Positions 1 through 8,985 of a stretch of DNA of 64,000 nt are shown here, in pieces (position 1 is the stretch's first letter; every line of letters begins with the position of its first letter). Both the position numbers and the translations under genes were made by a program. Where the stretch lies: positions 106,326-170,325 of the forward strand of contig CAZPYJ010000004.1 of the NCBI GenBank assembly GCA_964590645.1. Reading direction: 5' to 3'. The notes below the pieces were generated by a model. It worked only from the letters and a program-made list of their open reading frames with translations, made no database searches and was not told the DNA's origin. The stretch is from JAGNHN01 sp964590645. Lineage in GTDB: Bacteria > Bacteroidota > Bacteroidia > Bacteroidales > JAGNHN01.

Positions 1-61
1 CCGGCCTCATAGGTCTTGAGCAGATCGAAAACACGATGAATTGCTATGCCATCCCGTTTTT

Positions 62-1840
62 TCAATCCGCAATGTTAAAAATCCTTCGGATCAGCGAATC
101 GTACTTTTTGCAGATGAATTCACGGCGGTTTTTCAGCGATCCGGTAAGCTCTCCGGTATCGATGGACCATTCGTGATCGATGAGTTCAAACTTGCGCACC
201 TTCTCTGTGTCTCCGAAAAAAGCGTTATAGATATCTACTTCTTTCTGAAAACGCTTCCGGATCCGGCTTTCTTTAACCATTTCCGCGTCAGTGGAATAGG
301 GGATGCCCTTGATCTGACACCAGGAACGCAGATGGTAGAAACTGGGCACAATGAGGGCTGCGGCAAACTTCTGGTTTTCTCCGATCACCAGGATATTGTC
401 GATGAATGGAGACTCTTTAAATCGGTTCTCGATCAGGGCCGGGCTGATGTACTTTCCGAAGGAGGTTTTGAATATTTCTTTCTTTCTTCCGGTGATTCTC
501 AGGAACCCACCCTCTTCCATTTTACCGATATCTCCGGTATGAAACCAGCCGTCTGCATCGATGGCTTCAGTGGTGAGTTCCGGCTCTTTATAATAGCCCA
601 GCATCACGCTTGGGCCTTTTACCAGGATTTCTCCGTCTTCGGCGATCTTCACGCTGACATTGTCCACAGGCGGCCCTACGGTGCCGAAAGCCCAGGCTCC
701 GGGGCGGAAATTATTCACCGAGATGACCGGGGAGGTTTCGGTCAGTCCATAACCCTCCAGCACTGGGATGCCGGCTGCGGTGAAAACCCTGGCCAGCCTT
801 TCCTGCAAGGCAGCCCCACCCGAAACGATGACCCGGAAGTTGCCCCCCAGGGCCTGCTGCCATTTGCTGAAAACAAGCTTGCGTGCGACCTTCATTTTTA
901 TCTCGTACCACCAGCCATTGGCCCCCTTCAGCTCATAGCGCAAGCCCAGCTTGAGCGCCCAGAAAAAGATGCCTTTTTTGATCCCTTTCAGTCTTCTGCC
1001 GGTACCGGTAATTTTATCATAAAACTTTTCCAGAAGGCGGGGTACCGTAGTGAGGATATGGGGCTTGATTTCCTTTAGATTGTCGCCGATGGTGGCGATG
1101 CTTTCCGCGTAATAAATGGAAATGCCTTTGTATTGCAACAGATAGGTGAGCATTCGCTCGTAAATATGGCAAAGCGGGAGGTAGCTCAGTGCCCTTCCTT
1201 CGTGGCCGACCGGCGGGACGTGTTCAAGGGTGAATACATTGCTCAGGATATTCTGGTGTGAGAGCATTACCCCTTTCGGATTGCCTGTGGTGCCGGATGT
1301 ATAAATCAGCGTCACCAGGTCTTCCCCCCGGACGGAGGACATCCTTTCTTCCAGCTTATCTTTCTGGTCCATCGCTTCCCCCATCTCCTCCATCGCCCGG
1401 ATATGCTCTACCCCCTCCACCGGGTCAAAACTGTACACCTTTTTCAAATGCTCCAGCTCCGGCAGAATGGGAGCAATCTTCCGGTACAAATCGTCGGACG
1501 AGACCACCACCAGTTTGATGTCGGCGTGCTTCAGGATATAGCGGTAATCGGCCTCACTGATGGTTGGATAGACCGGAACGTGGATGGCGCCTGCTTTCTG
1601 GATGGCTATATCCAGAAAATTCCATTCCGGCCGGTTGTTGCTGATGGATGCCACTTTGTCGCCCTTTTCAATGCCCAATGCAAGCAGGCCCCGGGCAAGC
1701 AGGTCAGAACGATGAAGGTAATCTTCGATGGAATACTTTTTCCAAACTCCGTTTTCCTTTCCTGCCAGCAGGTCTTCCTTGATGGGATAGGATTCCCGGA
1801 TAAAGGGCAGAATGTCAAAAAGCCGTTCAATTTTTGTCAT
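62..1840 (-). CDS. long-chain acyl-CoA synthetase (AMP-binding), copy 1
   Basis: A 592-residue member of the ANL adenylating family, which activates a fatty acid with ATP and transfers it to CoA. Visible motifs are the phosphate loop TSGTTGNPKG (residues 181-190), YGLTETSP (364-371), GWFHTGD (431-437), the hinge GRKKE (451-455) and the catalytic-lysine region FGKYISP (about 461-467). The length and the N-terminal RPEWNFLD region match the FAA1/FadD15-like long-chain synthetases. It lies 16 bp downstream of a close paralogue and is almost certainly co-transcribed with it. The ATG at 1840 is chosen because it gives the same N-terminus (IERLFDILP) as the paralogue. The substrate chain length cannot be read from the sequence. 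Confidence 0.93.
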   Translation of the reverse strand: MTKIERLFDILPFIRESYPIKEDLLAGKENGVWKKYSIEDYLHRSDLLARGLLALGIEKGDKVASISNNRPEWNFLDIAIQKAGAIHVPVYPTISEADYRYILKHADIKLVVVSSDDLYRKIAPILPELEHLKKVYSFDPVEGVEHIRAMEEMGEAMDQKDKLEERMSSVRGEDLVTLIYTSGTTGNPKGVMLSHQNILSNVFTLEHVPPVGHEGRALSYLPLCHIYERMLTYLLQYKGISIYYAESIATIGDNLKEIKPHILTTVPRLLEKFYDKITGTGRRLKGIKKGIFFWALKLGLRYELKGANGWWYEIKMKVARKLVFSKWQQALGGNFRVIVSGGAALQERLARVFTAAGIPVLEGYGLTETSPVISVNNFRPGAWAFGTVGPPVDNVSVKIAEDGEILVKGPSVMLGYYKEPELTTEAIDADGWFHTGDIGKMEEGGFLRITGRKKEIFKTSFGKYISPALIENRFKESPFIDNILVIGENQKFAAALIVPSFYHLRSWCQIKGIPYSTDAEMVKESRIRKRFQKEVDIYNAFFGDTEKVRKFELIDHEWSIDTGELTGSLKNRREFICKKYDSLIRRIFNIAD

Positions 1841-1856
1841 ATCGGGGAAGGATTGC

Positions 1857-3632
1857 TTACTTCTTGGGGTTGAAAATTGGGTCGATCAGATGGGCATATT
1901 GGTGCTGCACGAGCTTTCTTTTCAGCTTGAGGGTAGGGGTCAGCTCACCACTTTCCACACTCCAGACCTGCTCGAGCAATTCGAACTTTCTGATCTGCTC
2001 GGCGCTGCTGAGTTCTTTATTGAAACCCTCGATTTCTTTCAGGTAGCGCTTTTTAATGCGGGGAAGCTGAATCATTTCAGCATTGTGCGTGTAGGTAATT
2101 CCTTTGATGCGGCACCAGGACTTAAGATGGGCAAAGTCGGGAACGATGATGGCCGCGGCAAAGCGTTGGTTTTCCCCGACTACCATCGCATTGTCGATGA
2201 AAGGCGAAGATTTGAGTTTGTTTTCGATGAGTTCAGGGGCGATGTATTTTCCCAGCGAAGATTTGAAAATTTCTTTTTTTCTGCCGGTGATCCTGAGTTG
2301 CCCTTCTTTTTCAAACTTTCCCACATCTCCTGTATGGAACCAGCCATCCGGGTCGATCACGCTGGCCGTCATTTCCGGATCCTTGTAATAGCCTATCATC
2401 ACGTTGGGCCCGCGGGCCAGGATCTCACCATCTCCGGCAATCTTTACTTCCACTCCCCGCAAAGGCGGTCCCACCGTTCCTGCTTTGATGCCATTGGGCA
2501 GAGTGCTGGTCACCGCAATGACGGGTGATGTTTCGGTGAGTCCATAGCCTTCATAAATGGGTAAACCGGCTGCCCTGAAGACTTTCACCAGGTGGGGTTG
2601 GAGGGCTGCACTGCCGGATACGATGATTTTGAAATTGCCTCCCAGGGCTTCTCTCCATTTGGAAAAGACCAGCTTGTCGGCCACATTATGCTGAATCCGG
2701 TAGTGCCAGGGATTCTTTCCGTTCTCGTTGTAATGGGTAGCCAGATAGACGGCCCAGCCAAAGATGCTGCGTTTAATCCCTTTCAGATTGCGTCCTTTGT
2801 TCAGGATCCGGTCATAGACTTTCTCGAGGAAACGGGGTACCGCTGACATCATATCCGGCTTCACTTCCCGCACATTATCTCCCACCGTGGCAAGGTTCTC
2901 GGCGTAATAGATTGAAATGCCGAGGTAGTGATAGAGATAGACCAGCATTCTCTCATAGACGTGGCACAGGGGCAGAAAGCTCAGGGCTTTTCCTTCTTCT
3001 CCGAAGGTAGGGATATAGCTGACACCGATAAAGTTGGATATCAGGTTGCCGTGACTCAGCATCACGCCTTTGGGGTTGCCTGTGGTGCCGCTGGTATAGA
3101 CGATGGTGGCGACATCCTTGCTTTTTACGGCAGCCATACGTTTTACCAGTTCCTCACGGGCGGGATGCGTTTCGCCCATCCGGAGCAGGGCCTCCAAGTG
3201 ATCTACCCCCTCGGTGGGATCAATGGTAAAAGTATGCTTCAGGCTGAGGATATCGGCCAGCAGGGGTTCGATCTTCTTGTAGAGATCCGGCCCGGAAACA
3301 ATGAGTATGGCTGCTTCGGAATGCCGCAGGATGTAGTCGTAGTCGTTCAGGGTGATGGTCGGGTAGATGGGCACGTGCACTGCACCTGCCATTTGTATGC
3401 CCATATCCAGGAAGTTCCATTCCGGCCGGTTGGGACTGATGGTAGCCACATTATCGCCCGGTTTGACTCCCAGATGGATCAGCGCGAAGCTGATCTGTTC
3501 AGCAATGCGGCGGTAGGTTTTGATGTCGTACTTTTTCCACTCTCCCTGAACCTTTCCTGCCAGCACATCCTCTTTGGGTATGAAGGAGGCCTCGTAACGG
3601 GGCAAGAGGTCAAAAATCCTTTTGACTTCCAT
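1857..3632 (-). CDS. long-chain acyl-CoA synthetase (AMP-binding), copy 2
   Basis: A 591-residue paralogue of the next gene, collinear over the full length with the same motifs: YTSGTTGNPKG, YGLTETSPV, GWFHTGD, GRKKEIFK and LGKYIAP. Predicted reaction: fatty acid + ATP + CoA to acyl-CoA + AMP + PPi, at the cytosolic face of the inner membrane. The two copies are clearly diverged, so this is an old tandem duplication rather than a recent one. It is separated from the upstream SDR gene by 93 bp that contain a terminator-like hairpin, so the pair probably has its own promoter. I did not find a convincing TAnnTTTG box in that gap. The ATG at 3632 is the only sensible start. Confidence 0.93.
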   Translation of the reverse strand: MEVKRIFDLLPRYEASFIPKEDVLAGKVQGEWKKYDIKTYRRIAEQISFALIHLGVKPGDNVATISPNRPEWNFLDMGIQMAGAVHVPIYPTITLNDYDYILRHSEAAILIVSGPDLYKKIEPLLADILSLKHTFTIDPTEGVDHLEALLRMGETHPAREELVKRMAAVKSKDVATIVYTSGTTGNPKGVMLSHGNLISNFIGVSYIPTFGEEGKALSFLPLCHVYERMLVYLYHYLGISIYYAENLATVGDNVREVKPDMMSAVPRFLEKVYDRILNKGRNLKGIKRSIFGWAVYLATHYNENGKNPWHYRIQHNVADKLVFSKWREALGGNFKIIVSGSAALQPHLVKVFRAAGLPIYEGYGLTETSPVIAVTSTLPNGIKAGTVGPPLRGVEVKIAGDGEILARGPNVMIGYYKDPEMTASVIDPDGWFHTGDVGKFEKEGQLRITGRKKEIFKSSLGKYIAPELIENKLKSSPFIDNAMVVGENQRFAAAIIVPDFAHLKSWCRIKGITYTHNAEMIQLPRIKKRYLKEIEGFNKELSSAEQIRKFELLEQVWSVESGELTPTLKLKRKLVQHQYAHLIDPIFNPKK

Positions 3633-3681
3633 TTTTTGCAGTTTTGTTGTCCCAACCCACCCTGAAAGGAGGCGAATATAT

Positions 3682-3735
3682 AAAAAAAAGCAAAGGCCTC
3701 AAATCCCTGAGCGGGAAGAATGGCTTCAGGCCTTT
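3682..3735 (-). terminator. rho-independent terminator after SDR gene
   Basis: On the minus strand, arms AAAGGCCT (3735-3728) and AGGCCTTT (3699-3692) pair perfectly. Inside the 28-nt loop a second small stem (TCCC/GGGA) can form. A run of eight T follows on the minus strand (3689-3682). The left arm overlaps the last codons of the SDR gene. Confidence 0.75.
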
Positions 3736-4508
3736 CCGGGTTCGCTTTCTTTGTGCCACACCAGTGCAGCGGCCTGGGCAGTGGGCATAATAAGCATATC
3801 GTTGATATTGACGTGAGGTGGTTGTTGGGTGATAAACCAGGCGGCTTCTGCGATGTCTTCCGCTCGCAGGGGCTGATATCCCTGATAGACTTTCCCGGCT
3901 TTTTCCGCATCTCCTTTGAAGCGGACCAGGGAAAACTCGGTTTCCACCGCTCCGGGTGCAATTTGACTGACCCGGATTCCCTGAGGGAGAAGATCCATTC
4001 GCATTCCTTTGGTCAGGGCATCTACGGCGTGTTTGGTAGCAGAATAGACTACTCCGTTGGGATATACCTCCCTGCCGGCAATGGAACCAATGTTAACAAT
4101 GTGACCGTGGCCCTGTGCAACCATCCGGGGAGCCAGAATGCGGCTGATGTAGAGCAGTCCTTTGATATTGGTATCGATCATTCTTTCCCAGTCATCCCAA
4201 TCCCCTTCGTGAAGGGGATTCAGGCCTACGGCCAGGCCGGCATTGTTGATGAGGATGTCTATCTCCGCCCATTCCTCAGGAAGGTTTTCAAGCATAGCCT
4301 GGCAGCTTTCTCTGTCTCTAACATCAAAACAAAGAGTGAGGATGTCGCAGGTGTATTCCTGCTGTAGCGCTTCGGACAGGGCTTCAAGCCTGTCTTCCCT
4401 GCGAGCGGTCAGGATGAGGCGAAAGCCTTGCTGCGCAAATCGTCTGGCACAGGCTTCTCCAATGCCACTGCTGGCACCGGTAATCATTATAATGCTTGCT
4501 TCTTTCAT
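3726..4508 (-). CDS. short-chain dehydrogenase/reductase (YdfG-like)
   Basis: A 260-residue classical SDR. It has the cofactor motif TGASSGIG (residues 10-17), NNAG (88-91) and the catalytic Ser142, Tyr155 and Lys159 (YSATK), and ends in the PTAQAA region typical of YdfG-type NADP-dependent 3-hydroxy acid/serine dehydrogenases. Arg in the TARREDRL segment after beta-2 suggests NADP(H) preference. The open frame continues upstream into purL, but the ATG at 4508 is chosen: it overlaps the purL stop as ATGA, giving the normal N-terminus just before the Rossmann fold. Translational coupling to purL is likely, although no purine role for an SDR is known. The exact substrate is unknown. Confidence 0.9.
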   Translation of the reverse strand: MKEASIIMITGASSGIGEACARRFAQQGFRLILTARREDRLEALSEALQQEYTCDILTLCFDVRDRESCQAMLENLPEEWAEIDILINNAGLAVGLNPLHEGDWDDWERMIDTNIKGLLYISRILAPRMVAQGHGHIVNIGSIAGREVYPNGVVYSATKHAVDALTKGMRMDLLPQGIRVSQIAPGAVETEFSLVRFKGDAEKAGKVYQGYQPLRAEDIAEAAWFITQQPPHVNINDMLIMPTAQAAALVWHKESEPGKA

Positions 4509-7500
4509 TTGGGATGTTTTTCTATCCAGTTTTTTGCATTCACAAAAGCCTGCAGCCAGGGACTGATCTCGTCCCCATTTCTGTCTTCCGGGTAGTAGGC
4601 CCATTGCCAGGGCAGGAAAGCCCTTTCCAGGTGGGGCATAATGGCCAGATGCCTGCCATCGGCAGAGGCCAGGGCAGCCGCCTGGAAATCGGAGCCGTTG
4701 GGGTTGCCGGGGTAGGCCCGGTGGGTGTACTTAACAGGGATATGGTAATCTGTTTCTTTTCCGGGCAACACAAAGCGGCCTTCGCCGTGGGCTACCCATA
4801 TACCCAGTCGACTTCCGCTGAGGTTCCCAAGCATTACACTCTCGTTCTCCAGGATGTCCACGCTCAGAAAGGCCGATTCGAATTTTCTGCTGAGATTGTG
4901 CTGCATTTTCGGAAAAACGCCGCTGGAAGAGGGAATAAGATCCAGGGCCATCATCAGCTGGCATCCGTTGCACACCCCCAGGCTGAGGGTGTCTTTCCGG
5001 GCATAAAAGAGTTCCAGTGCTGCTTTGGCTCTGGGATTAAAGAGGAATGCTCCGGCCCAGCCGCGGGCCGAACCCAAAACGTCGGAATTGCTGAATCCAC
5101 CGACAAAAACGATGAAGTGTATATCACTCAGGTCTTCTCTGCCACTGATCAGGTCTGTCATATGAATGTCCTTGACGTCCATCCCCGACAGGTGCATAGC
5201 CCAGGCCATCTCGCGGTCTCCGTTGACGCCTTTTTCACGGATAATGGCTGCTTTTACTCCGGTTTTTTCCTTACGGTGGAAGTCAAGCCCGGCATCCCGC
5301 ACTTTGCCGCTGAAATCCTCAGGGAAACGAAACTGCAATGCCTGTTCCGGAATATGCTCGAAGCGTTCTTTTGCCAGCACGGAGCCACATTGCTTGCGGT
5401 CGAGCAGGTAGCTGGTATGCATCCATTGCCGGCGCAGGATAGCGATTTCCCATTCCTTTTCCCACTGATGATGTTTCCAATGAAGGCGCCCGTGTGTTTG
5501 GGTGTGGCCGATGATACAGCCTTCCACCTCCATTTCTTCGAGTAGATCGAGGACTTTGGATGCCTGGGATGTTTGCATCACCACAGCCGGTCTTTCAGCA
5601 AAGAGGGTGGAGATGACATCCTGTGATTCCCAGTGAGAGGTATCTGTTTCGAGTCCGATTAAGGGATGGGCAAAAGCCATTTCCAGCAGGCAGGTAATGA
5701 GGCCTCCAGCCGACACATCGTGTCCGGCCAGCACCTGTCCCTGAGCAAGGAGTTCCTGCACGGCTGCAAATGCTTTTTTGAAGTATTCCGGATCGGGGAT
5801 ATCTGCGGTTTGCGTTCCTGGAAGCCCGTAGCTCTGGGATAGGGCCGTGCCTCCCCTCACCGGGGGGGAGAGGGTGAAGGGGATGTATACGAGGCTGCTG
5901 CCCGGGACGTCTTTCAGGTTGACAGTAACAGTGTGCCTTACAGCCTTGGTTTCCGACATAGCAGAGATGATGACCGTTCCCGGTGCCAGAACGGATTTGC
6001 CATCGGGGTAGCGCTGTGTCATAGAGAGCGAGTCTTTGCCTGTGGGAATATTAATGCCCAAAGCGATGGCAAATTCACTGGTTGCTTTTACCGCGTCATA
6101 GAGGCGGGCGTTTTCTCCGGCTTGCCGGGCCGGCCACATCCAGTTGGCACTCAGTGAAACGCCCTTCAGTCCGTGAGCCAGGGGGGCAAATACCAGGTTG
6201 GTCAGGGCTTCTGCAATGCTGATGCGGGCTCCGGCAGCGGGATGGATCAGGGAGGCCTGGGGAGCGTGACCGATGCTGGTAGCGATGCCGTTGTCTCCAC
6301 TGATATCCAGGGCCATCAGTCCATAGTCGTTCAAGGGCAGTTGCAGGCTGCCTGTGCATTGCTGCAGGGCCACCCTTCCTGTTACCGAACGGTCCACCTT
6401 ATTGGTGAGCCAGTCCTTGCAGGCCACGGCTTCTTGCTGCAGCACATCATACAGCAGGTCGTCTACTTCACGGGTATCCACGTGAAAATCCTGCACAGGG
6501 AGGGGTTCAGCCGTATCTTCAAGCAGGGTTTTGGGCGGTTTGCCAAACATATCTGCCAGGCTCAGGTCGATGGGTTTCCGGCCACTTTGGGTGTCTTCTA
6601 CCACGAAACGCTGATCACCGGTAACCTCTCCCACATCATAAAGGGGTGCTCTTTCTCTTTCAGCTATCTTTTTTAAGGTTTCCACGTCTTGTGCTTTCAT
6701 CACCAGGCCCATTCTTTCCTGGGATTCATTTCCCATTATTTCACGGGCACTCAGGGTGGGGTCACCCACCGGCAGGGAACGCAGATGAATGATTCCTCCC
6801 GGCACTTCCACCAGTTCGGAAAGGGAATTCAGATGCCCTCCGGCTCCGTGGTCGTGCACGGATACAATCGGATTGTCTTCTCCTTCTGCCATTGCACGCA
6901 AAGCGTTATATACCCTTTTCTGCATTTCAGGGTTGGAGCGTTGAACGGCATTCAGTTCGATAGCCTGGCCGAATTCGCCGGTGGCTACGGAAGAAACCGC
7001 ACTGCCTCCCATACCGATGCGGTAATTATCGCCCCCCATCACCAGGATGCGGTCTCCTTTTTCAGGTTCCTTCTTCCGGCTTTGGTGTTCGTGTGCGAAT
7101 CCGATCCCACCGGCCAGCATAATTACTTTGTCATAGCCGTAGGTCTTTTCTCCGATTTGTTGTTCAAAAGTCAGGAGGCTGCCACAGATCAGGGGTTGTC
7201 CGAATTTATTCCCGAAATCGCTGGCTCCATTGCTGGCTTTTACCAGGATATCGGCCGGGTTATGGTACAACCAGGGTCGGGCGTGGAGGTGCTTTTCGTA
7301 GCGACGGCCCGGTTCCAGGCGGGGATAGGAAGTCATATAGACGGCAGTTCCTGCCAGGGGAAAACTGCCCTGGCCTCCGGCCATCCTGTCGCGGAGTTCT
7401 CCTCCGCTGCCGGTAGCAGCACCATTAAAGGGTTCCACAGTGGTGGGGAAATTATGGGTCTCAGCTTTGAGCGAGAGGGCAGCCGGGATGCGCCTCAGCG

Positions 7501-8197
7501 TGAACCAGTCTGCAATATCCTGACGGGCCGGGACAAGATGAGCTGCTTCCGGGCCGTGGATAAAGGCGACATTGTCTTTGTAGGCTGAGAGAATGAAGTT
7601 GGGATGGGTTTGGGAAGTGCGCCGAATCAAATCAAAAAGGCTGTCCGGCATCTCTTGCCCGTTGATGATAAAGCGGCCGTTAAAAATCTTATGGCGGCAA
7701 TGCTCAGAATTCACTTGTGAAAATCCGAAAACCTCGGTGTCGGTGAGTTTCCGGTCCAGGCGCTGGCTGAGCGCCTCAAGATAGTCCACTTCATCCTCGC
7801 TCAGGGCCAGGCCTTGCTGTTGGTTGTATTCTGCGATGCTTGTGATTTCCTGAATCTCTTCCGCCTTATGGGGGATCTCAAATATATCCTGTCCAAGGCA
7901 GTCATACACGGCTTCCAGCATAGGATCGAAGGAAGTATCCTGTGCTGCAGGGAGGAATACTTCTATTCGCCTGATGCCGGGGATGCCCATATTCTGGGTG
8001 ATCTCCACGGCATTCGTGCTCCAGGGGGTAATCATCTCCCGGCGCGGTCCAAGGAACAATCCGCTCAGCTGCGGAGTATCCGGCAGAAGTCTTGCCTGCA
8101 ATAGCCAATGCAATCGGGAGATGCTTTCTTCTTTCAATGCCCCATTGCAATCCAGGGCATATACAGCAGCATCATCAGTGCGAAAGAAATAGATCAT
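4505..8197 (-). CDS. purL: phosphoribosylformylglycinamidine synthase, large single-chain form
   Basis: A 1230-residue PurL that converts FGAR to FGAM with glutamine and ATP (purine step 4). The N-terminal PurS-like part is followed by two AIRS-type ATP-binding halves; motifs include QVNSEHCRHKIFNG, KAETHNFPT, GSGGELRD and DKVIMLAGG. A C-terminal class I glutaminase contains the nucleophile Cys1076 in LGVCNGCQ and His1189/Glu1191 in MPHLER. The full-length single chain, rather than PurS/Q/L subunits, is usual for proteobacteria and Bacteroidota. The start ATG at 8197 gives MIYFFR, the expected N-terminus. It is the first gene of a unit with the SDR (4-bp overlap). purD lies about 34 kb away, so purine genes are scattered. 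Confidence 0.97.
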   Translation of the reverse strand: MIYFFRTDDAAVYALDCNGALKEESISRLHWLLQARLLPDTPQLSGLFLGPRREMITPWSTNAVEITQNMGIPGIRRIEVFLPAAQDTSFDPMLEAVYDCLGQDIFEIPHKAEEIQEITSIAEYNQQQGLALSEDEVDYLEALSQRLDRKLTDTEVFGFSQVNSEHCRHKIFNGRFIINGQEMPDSLFDLIRRTSQTHPNFILSAYKDNVAFIHGPEAAHLVPARQDIADWFTLRRIPAALSLKAETHNFPTTVEPFNGAATGSGGELRDRMAGGQGSFPLAGTAVYMTSYPRLEPGRRYEKHLHARPWLYHNPADILVKASNGASDFGNKFGQPLICGSLLTFEQQIGEKTYGYDKVIMLAGGIGFAHEHQSRKKEPEKGDRILVMGGDNYRIGMGGSAVSSVATGEFGQAIELNAVQRSNPEMQKRVYNALRAMAEGEDNPIVSVHDHGAGGHLNSLSELVEVPGGIIHLRSLPVGDPTLSAREIMGNESQERMGLVMKAQDVETLKKIAERERAPLYDVGEVTGDQRFVVEDTQSGRKPIDLSLADMFGKPPKTLLEDTAEPLPVQDFHVDTREVDDLLYDVLQQEAVACKDWLTNKVDRSVTGRVALQQCTGSLQLPLNDYGLMALDISGDNGIATSIGHAPQASLIHPAAGARISIAEALTNLVFAPLAHGLKGVSLSANWMWPARQAGENARLYDAVKATSEFAIALGINIPTGKDSLSMTQRYPDGKSVLAPGTVIISAMSETKAVRHTVTVNLKDVPGSSLVYIPFTLSPPVRGGTALSQSYGLPGTQTADIPDPEYFKKAFAAVQELLAQGQVLAGHDVSAGGLITCLLEMAFAHPLIGLETDTSHWESQDVISTLFAERPAVVMQTSQASKVLDLLEEMEVEGCIIGHTQTHGRLHWKHHQWEKEWEIAILRRQWMHTSYLLDRKQCGSVLAKERFEHIPEQALQFRFPEDFSGKVRDAGLDFHRKEKTGVKAAIIREKGVNGDREMAWAMHLSGMDVKDIHMTDLISGREDLSDIHFIVFVGGFSNSDVLGSARGWAGAFLFNPRAKAALELFYARKDTLSLGVCNGCQLMMALDLIPSSSGVFPKMQHNLSRKFESAFLSVDILENESVMLGNLSGSRLGIWVAHGEGRFVLPGKETDYHIPVKYTHRAYPGNPNGSDFQAAALASADGRHLAIMPHLERAFLPWQWAYYPEDRNGDEISPWLQAFVNAKNWIEKHPK

Positions 8198-8232
8198 AGT
8201 ATCAGGACTTGGTCAGAACGGGAATATGCCTG

Positions 8233-8240
8233 CAAATATA
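8233..8240 (-). promoter_or_regulatory. -7 element of purL promoter
   Basis: The minus strand reads TATATTTG, an exact match to the Bacteroidota -7 box TAnnTTTG, 36 bp upstream of the purL start. The nearest TTTG (plus-strand CAAA at 8265) is 24 nt away, a poor fit to the usual 19-20. No purine riboswitch-like structure was seen in the short leader. Confidence 0.5.
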
Positions 8241-8377
8241 GCAGGGATTTTTCGGAAGGGAAGGCAAAGGGAAAGCCTGCATTTTCTGCAAAGCCCGCTG
8301 CAAGTCAGGCTGTATAGCGTTTGTCAGTATAACAGATTAAATAAATCCCAAGAGTTTTTTTTTCCCTGAAAGGATGT

Positions 8378-8385
8378 TAATTTTG
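8378..8385 (+). promoter_or_regulatory. -7 element for gene at 8409
   Basis: TAATTTTG matches TAnnTTTG exactly and ends 23 bp before the ATG. The -33 position carries a T-run rather than TTTG. It is divergent from the purL promoter within the 211-bp gap. Confidence 0.5.
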
Positions 8386-8408
8386 TCGATCATCAAAGGC
8401 CCCCATCA

Positions 8409-8978
8409 ATGAAAAAGACGATTATTCAGCTTGTGCTCTCAGTAGTGATCCTCCTCCTGGTATATTTTGTTTATGAAAGTGTGATGGCACCTGTCCGTTT
8501 CAACAAAGAATATGACTACAGGAGCAAAAAGGTGATTGAAAAGATGAAGCAGGTTCGTTCGGCCCAGCTACTTTACAAGCAAGTCCACGGCACCTTTGCT
8601 CCCAGTTTTGATACCCTTGTTGATTTCTTGCAATACGGAGAGATTCCGGTGGTCAAGATGGTTCCTGATCCGGAAGACACCACCTTTACCCGTTCTATCC
8701 TGGATACGATTGCCTTTATTTCGGTAGGAGATTCGGTATTGGGTGCCGGAAAGGATCCGCAGACGATTCGCTATATTCCCTTTACAGATAAGGAAGAGAT
8801 CACCCTTAATGCCGGAACCATTGAGCGAAGCAATATTACCGTGCCGGTATTTGAGGCCATTGCGCCCAAGGAAAAATACCTTAGCGGGCTGGATGATCAC
8901 CTGATTCGTCAGGACAGATACAAGAGCGTAACGCTTGGGTCGATGACTGAACCTTCGTCGGACGGAAACTGGGAGTAA
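8409..8978 (+). CDS. single-pass membrane protein, unknown, pilin-like layout
   Basis: A 189-residue protein with a short basic N-terminus, one hydrophobic helix (about residues 5-24) and a soluble remainder. After the helix comes a segment (KVIEKMKQVRSAQLLYKQVHGTFAPSFD read in parts, about residues 42-70) that resembles the long helix and the 'Y...hG.y..s.d.L' pattern of type II pseudopilins. However, no prepilin-peptidase site (G-F-x4-E) is present. It is followed after 7 bp by a DUF3822 protein and rsmD, so the three probably form one transcript. I do not recognise a characterised family. It is probably anchored in the inner membrane with its C-terminus in the periplasm. Confidence 0.8.
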   Translation: MKKTIIQLVLSVVILLLVYFVYESVMAPVRFNKEYDYRSKKVIEKMKQVRSAQLLYKQVHGTFAPSFDTLVDFLQYGEIPVVKMVPDPEDTTFTRSILDTIAFISVGDSVLGAGKDPQTIRYIPFTDKEEITLNAGTIERSNITVPVFEAIAPKEKYLSGLDDHLIRQDRYKSVTLGSMTEPSSDGNWE

Positions 8979-8985
8979 ACCATTG

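Noticed and set aside
41..1078. Long plus-strand open frame of 345 codons
   Set aside because: It is the antisense shadow of the acyl-CoA synthetase; no domain motif, and it exists because of the GC-biased codon structure of the real gene. The same applies to 1812-2528, 2928-3665, 4496-5545, 6689-7588, 10847-11443, 44290-45234 and 60864-62105.
1171..1200. tRNA-like string (GGGAGGTAGCTCAGTGCCC) that resembles the D-arm of a tRNA gene
   Set aside because: It lies within the acyl-CoA synthetase coding frame (encoding ALSYLPLCH on the minus strand), and no T-arm or acceptor stem can be paired around it.
8198..8408. Purine riboswitch before purL
   Set aside because: No paired three-way junction or the conserved loop motifs were found; the predicted leader after the -7 element is only about 30 nt.
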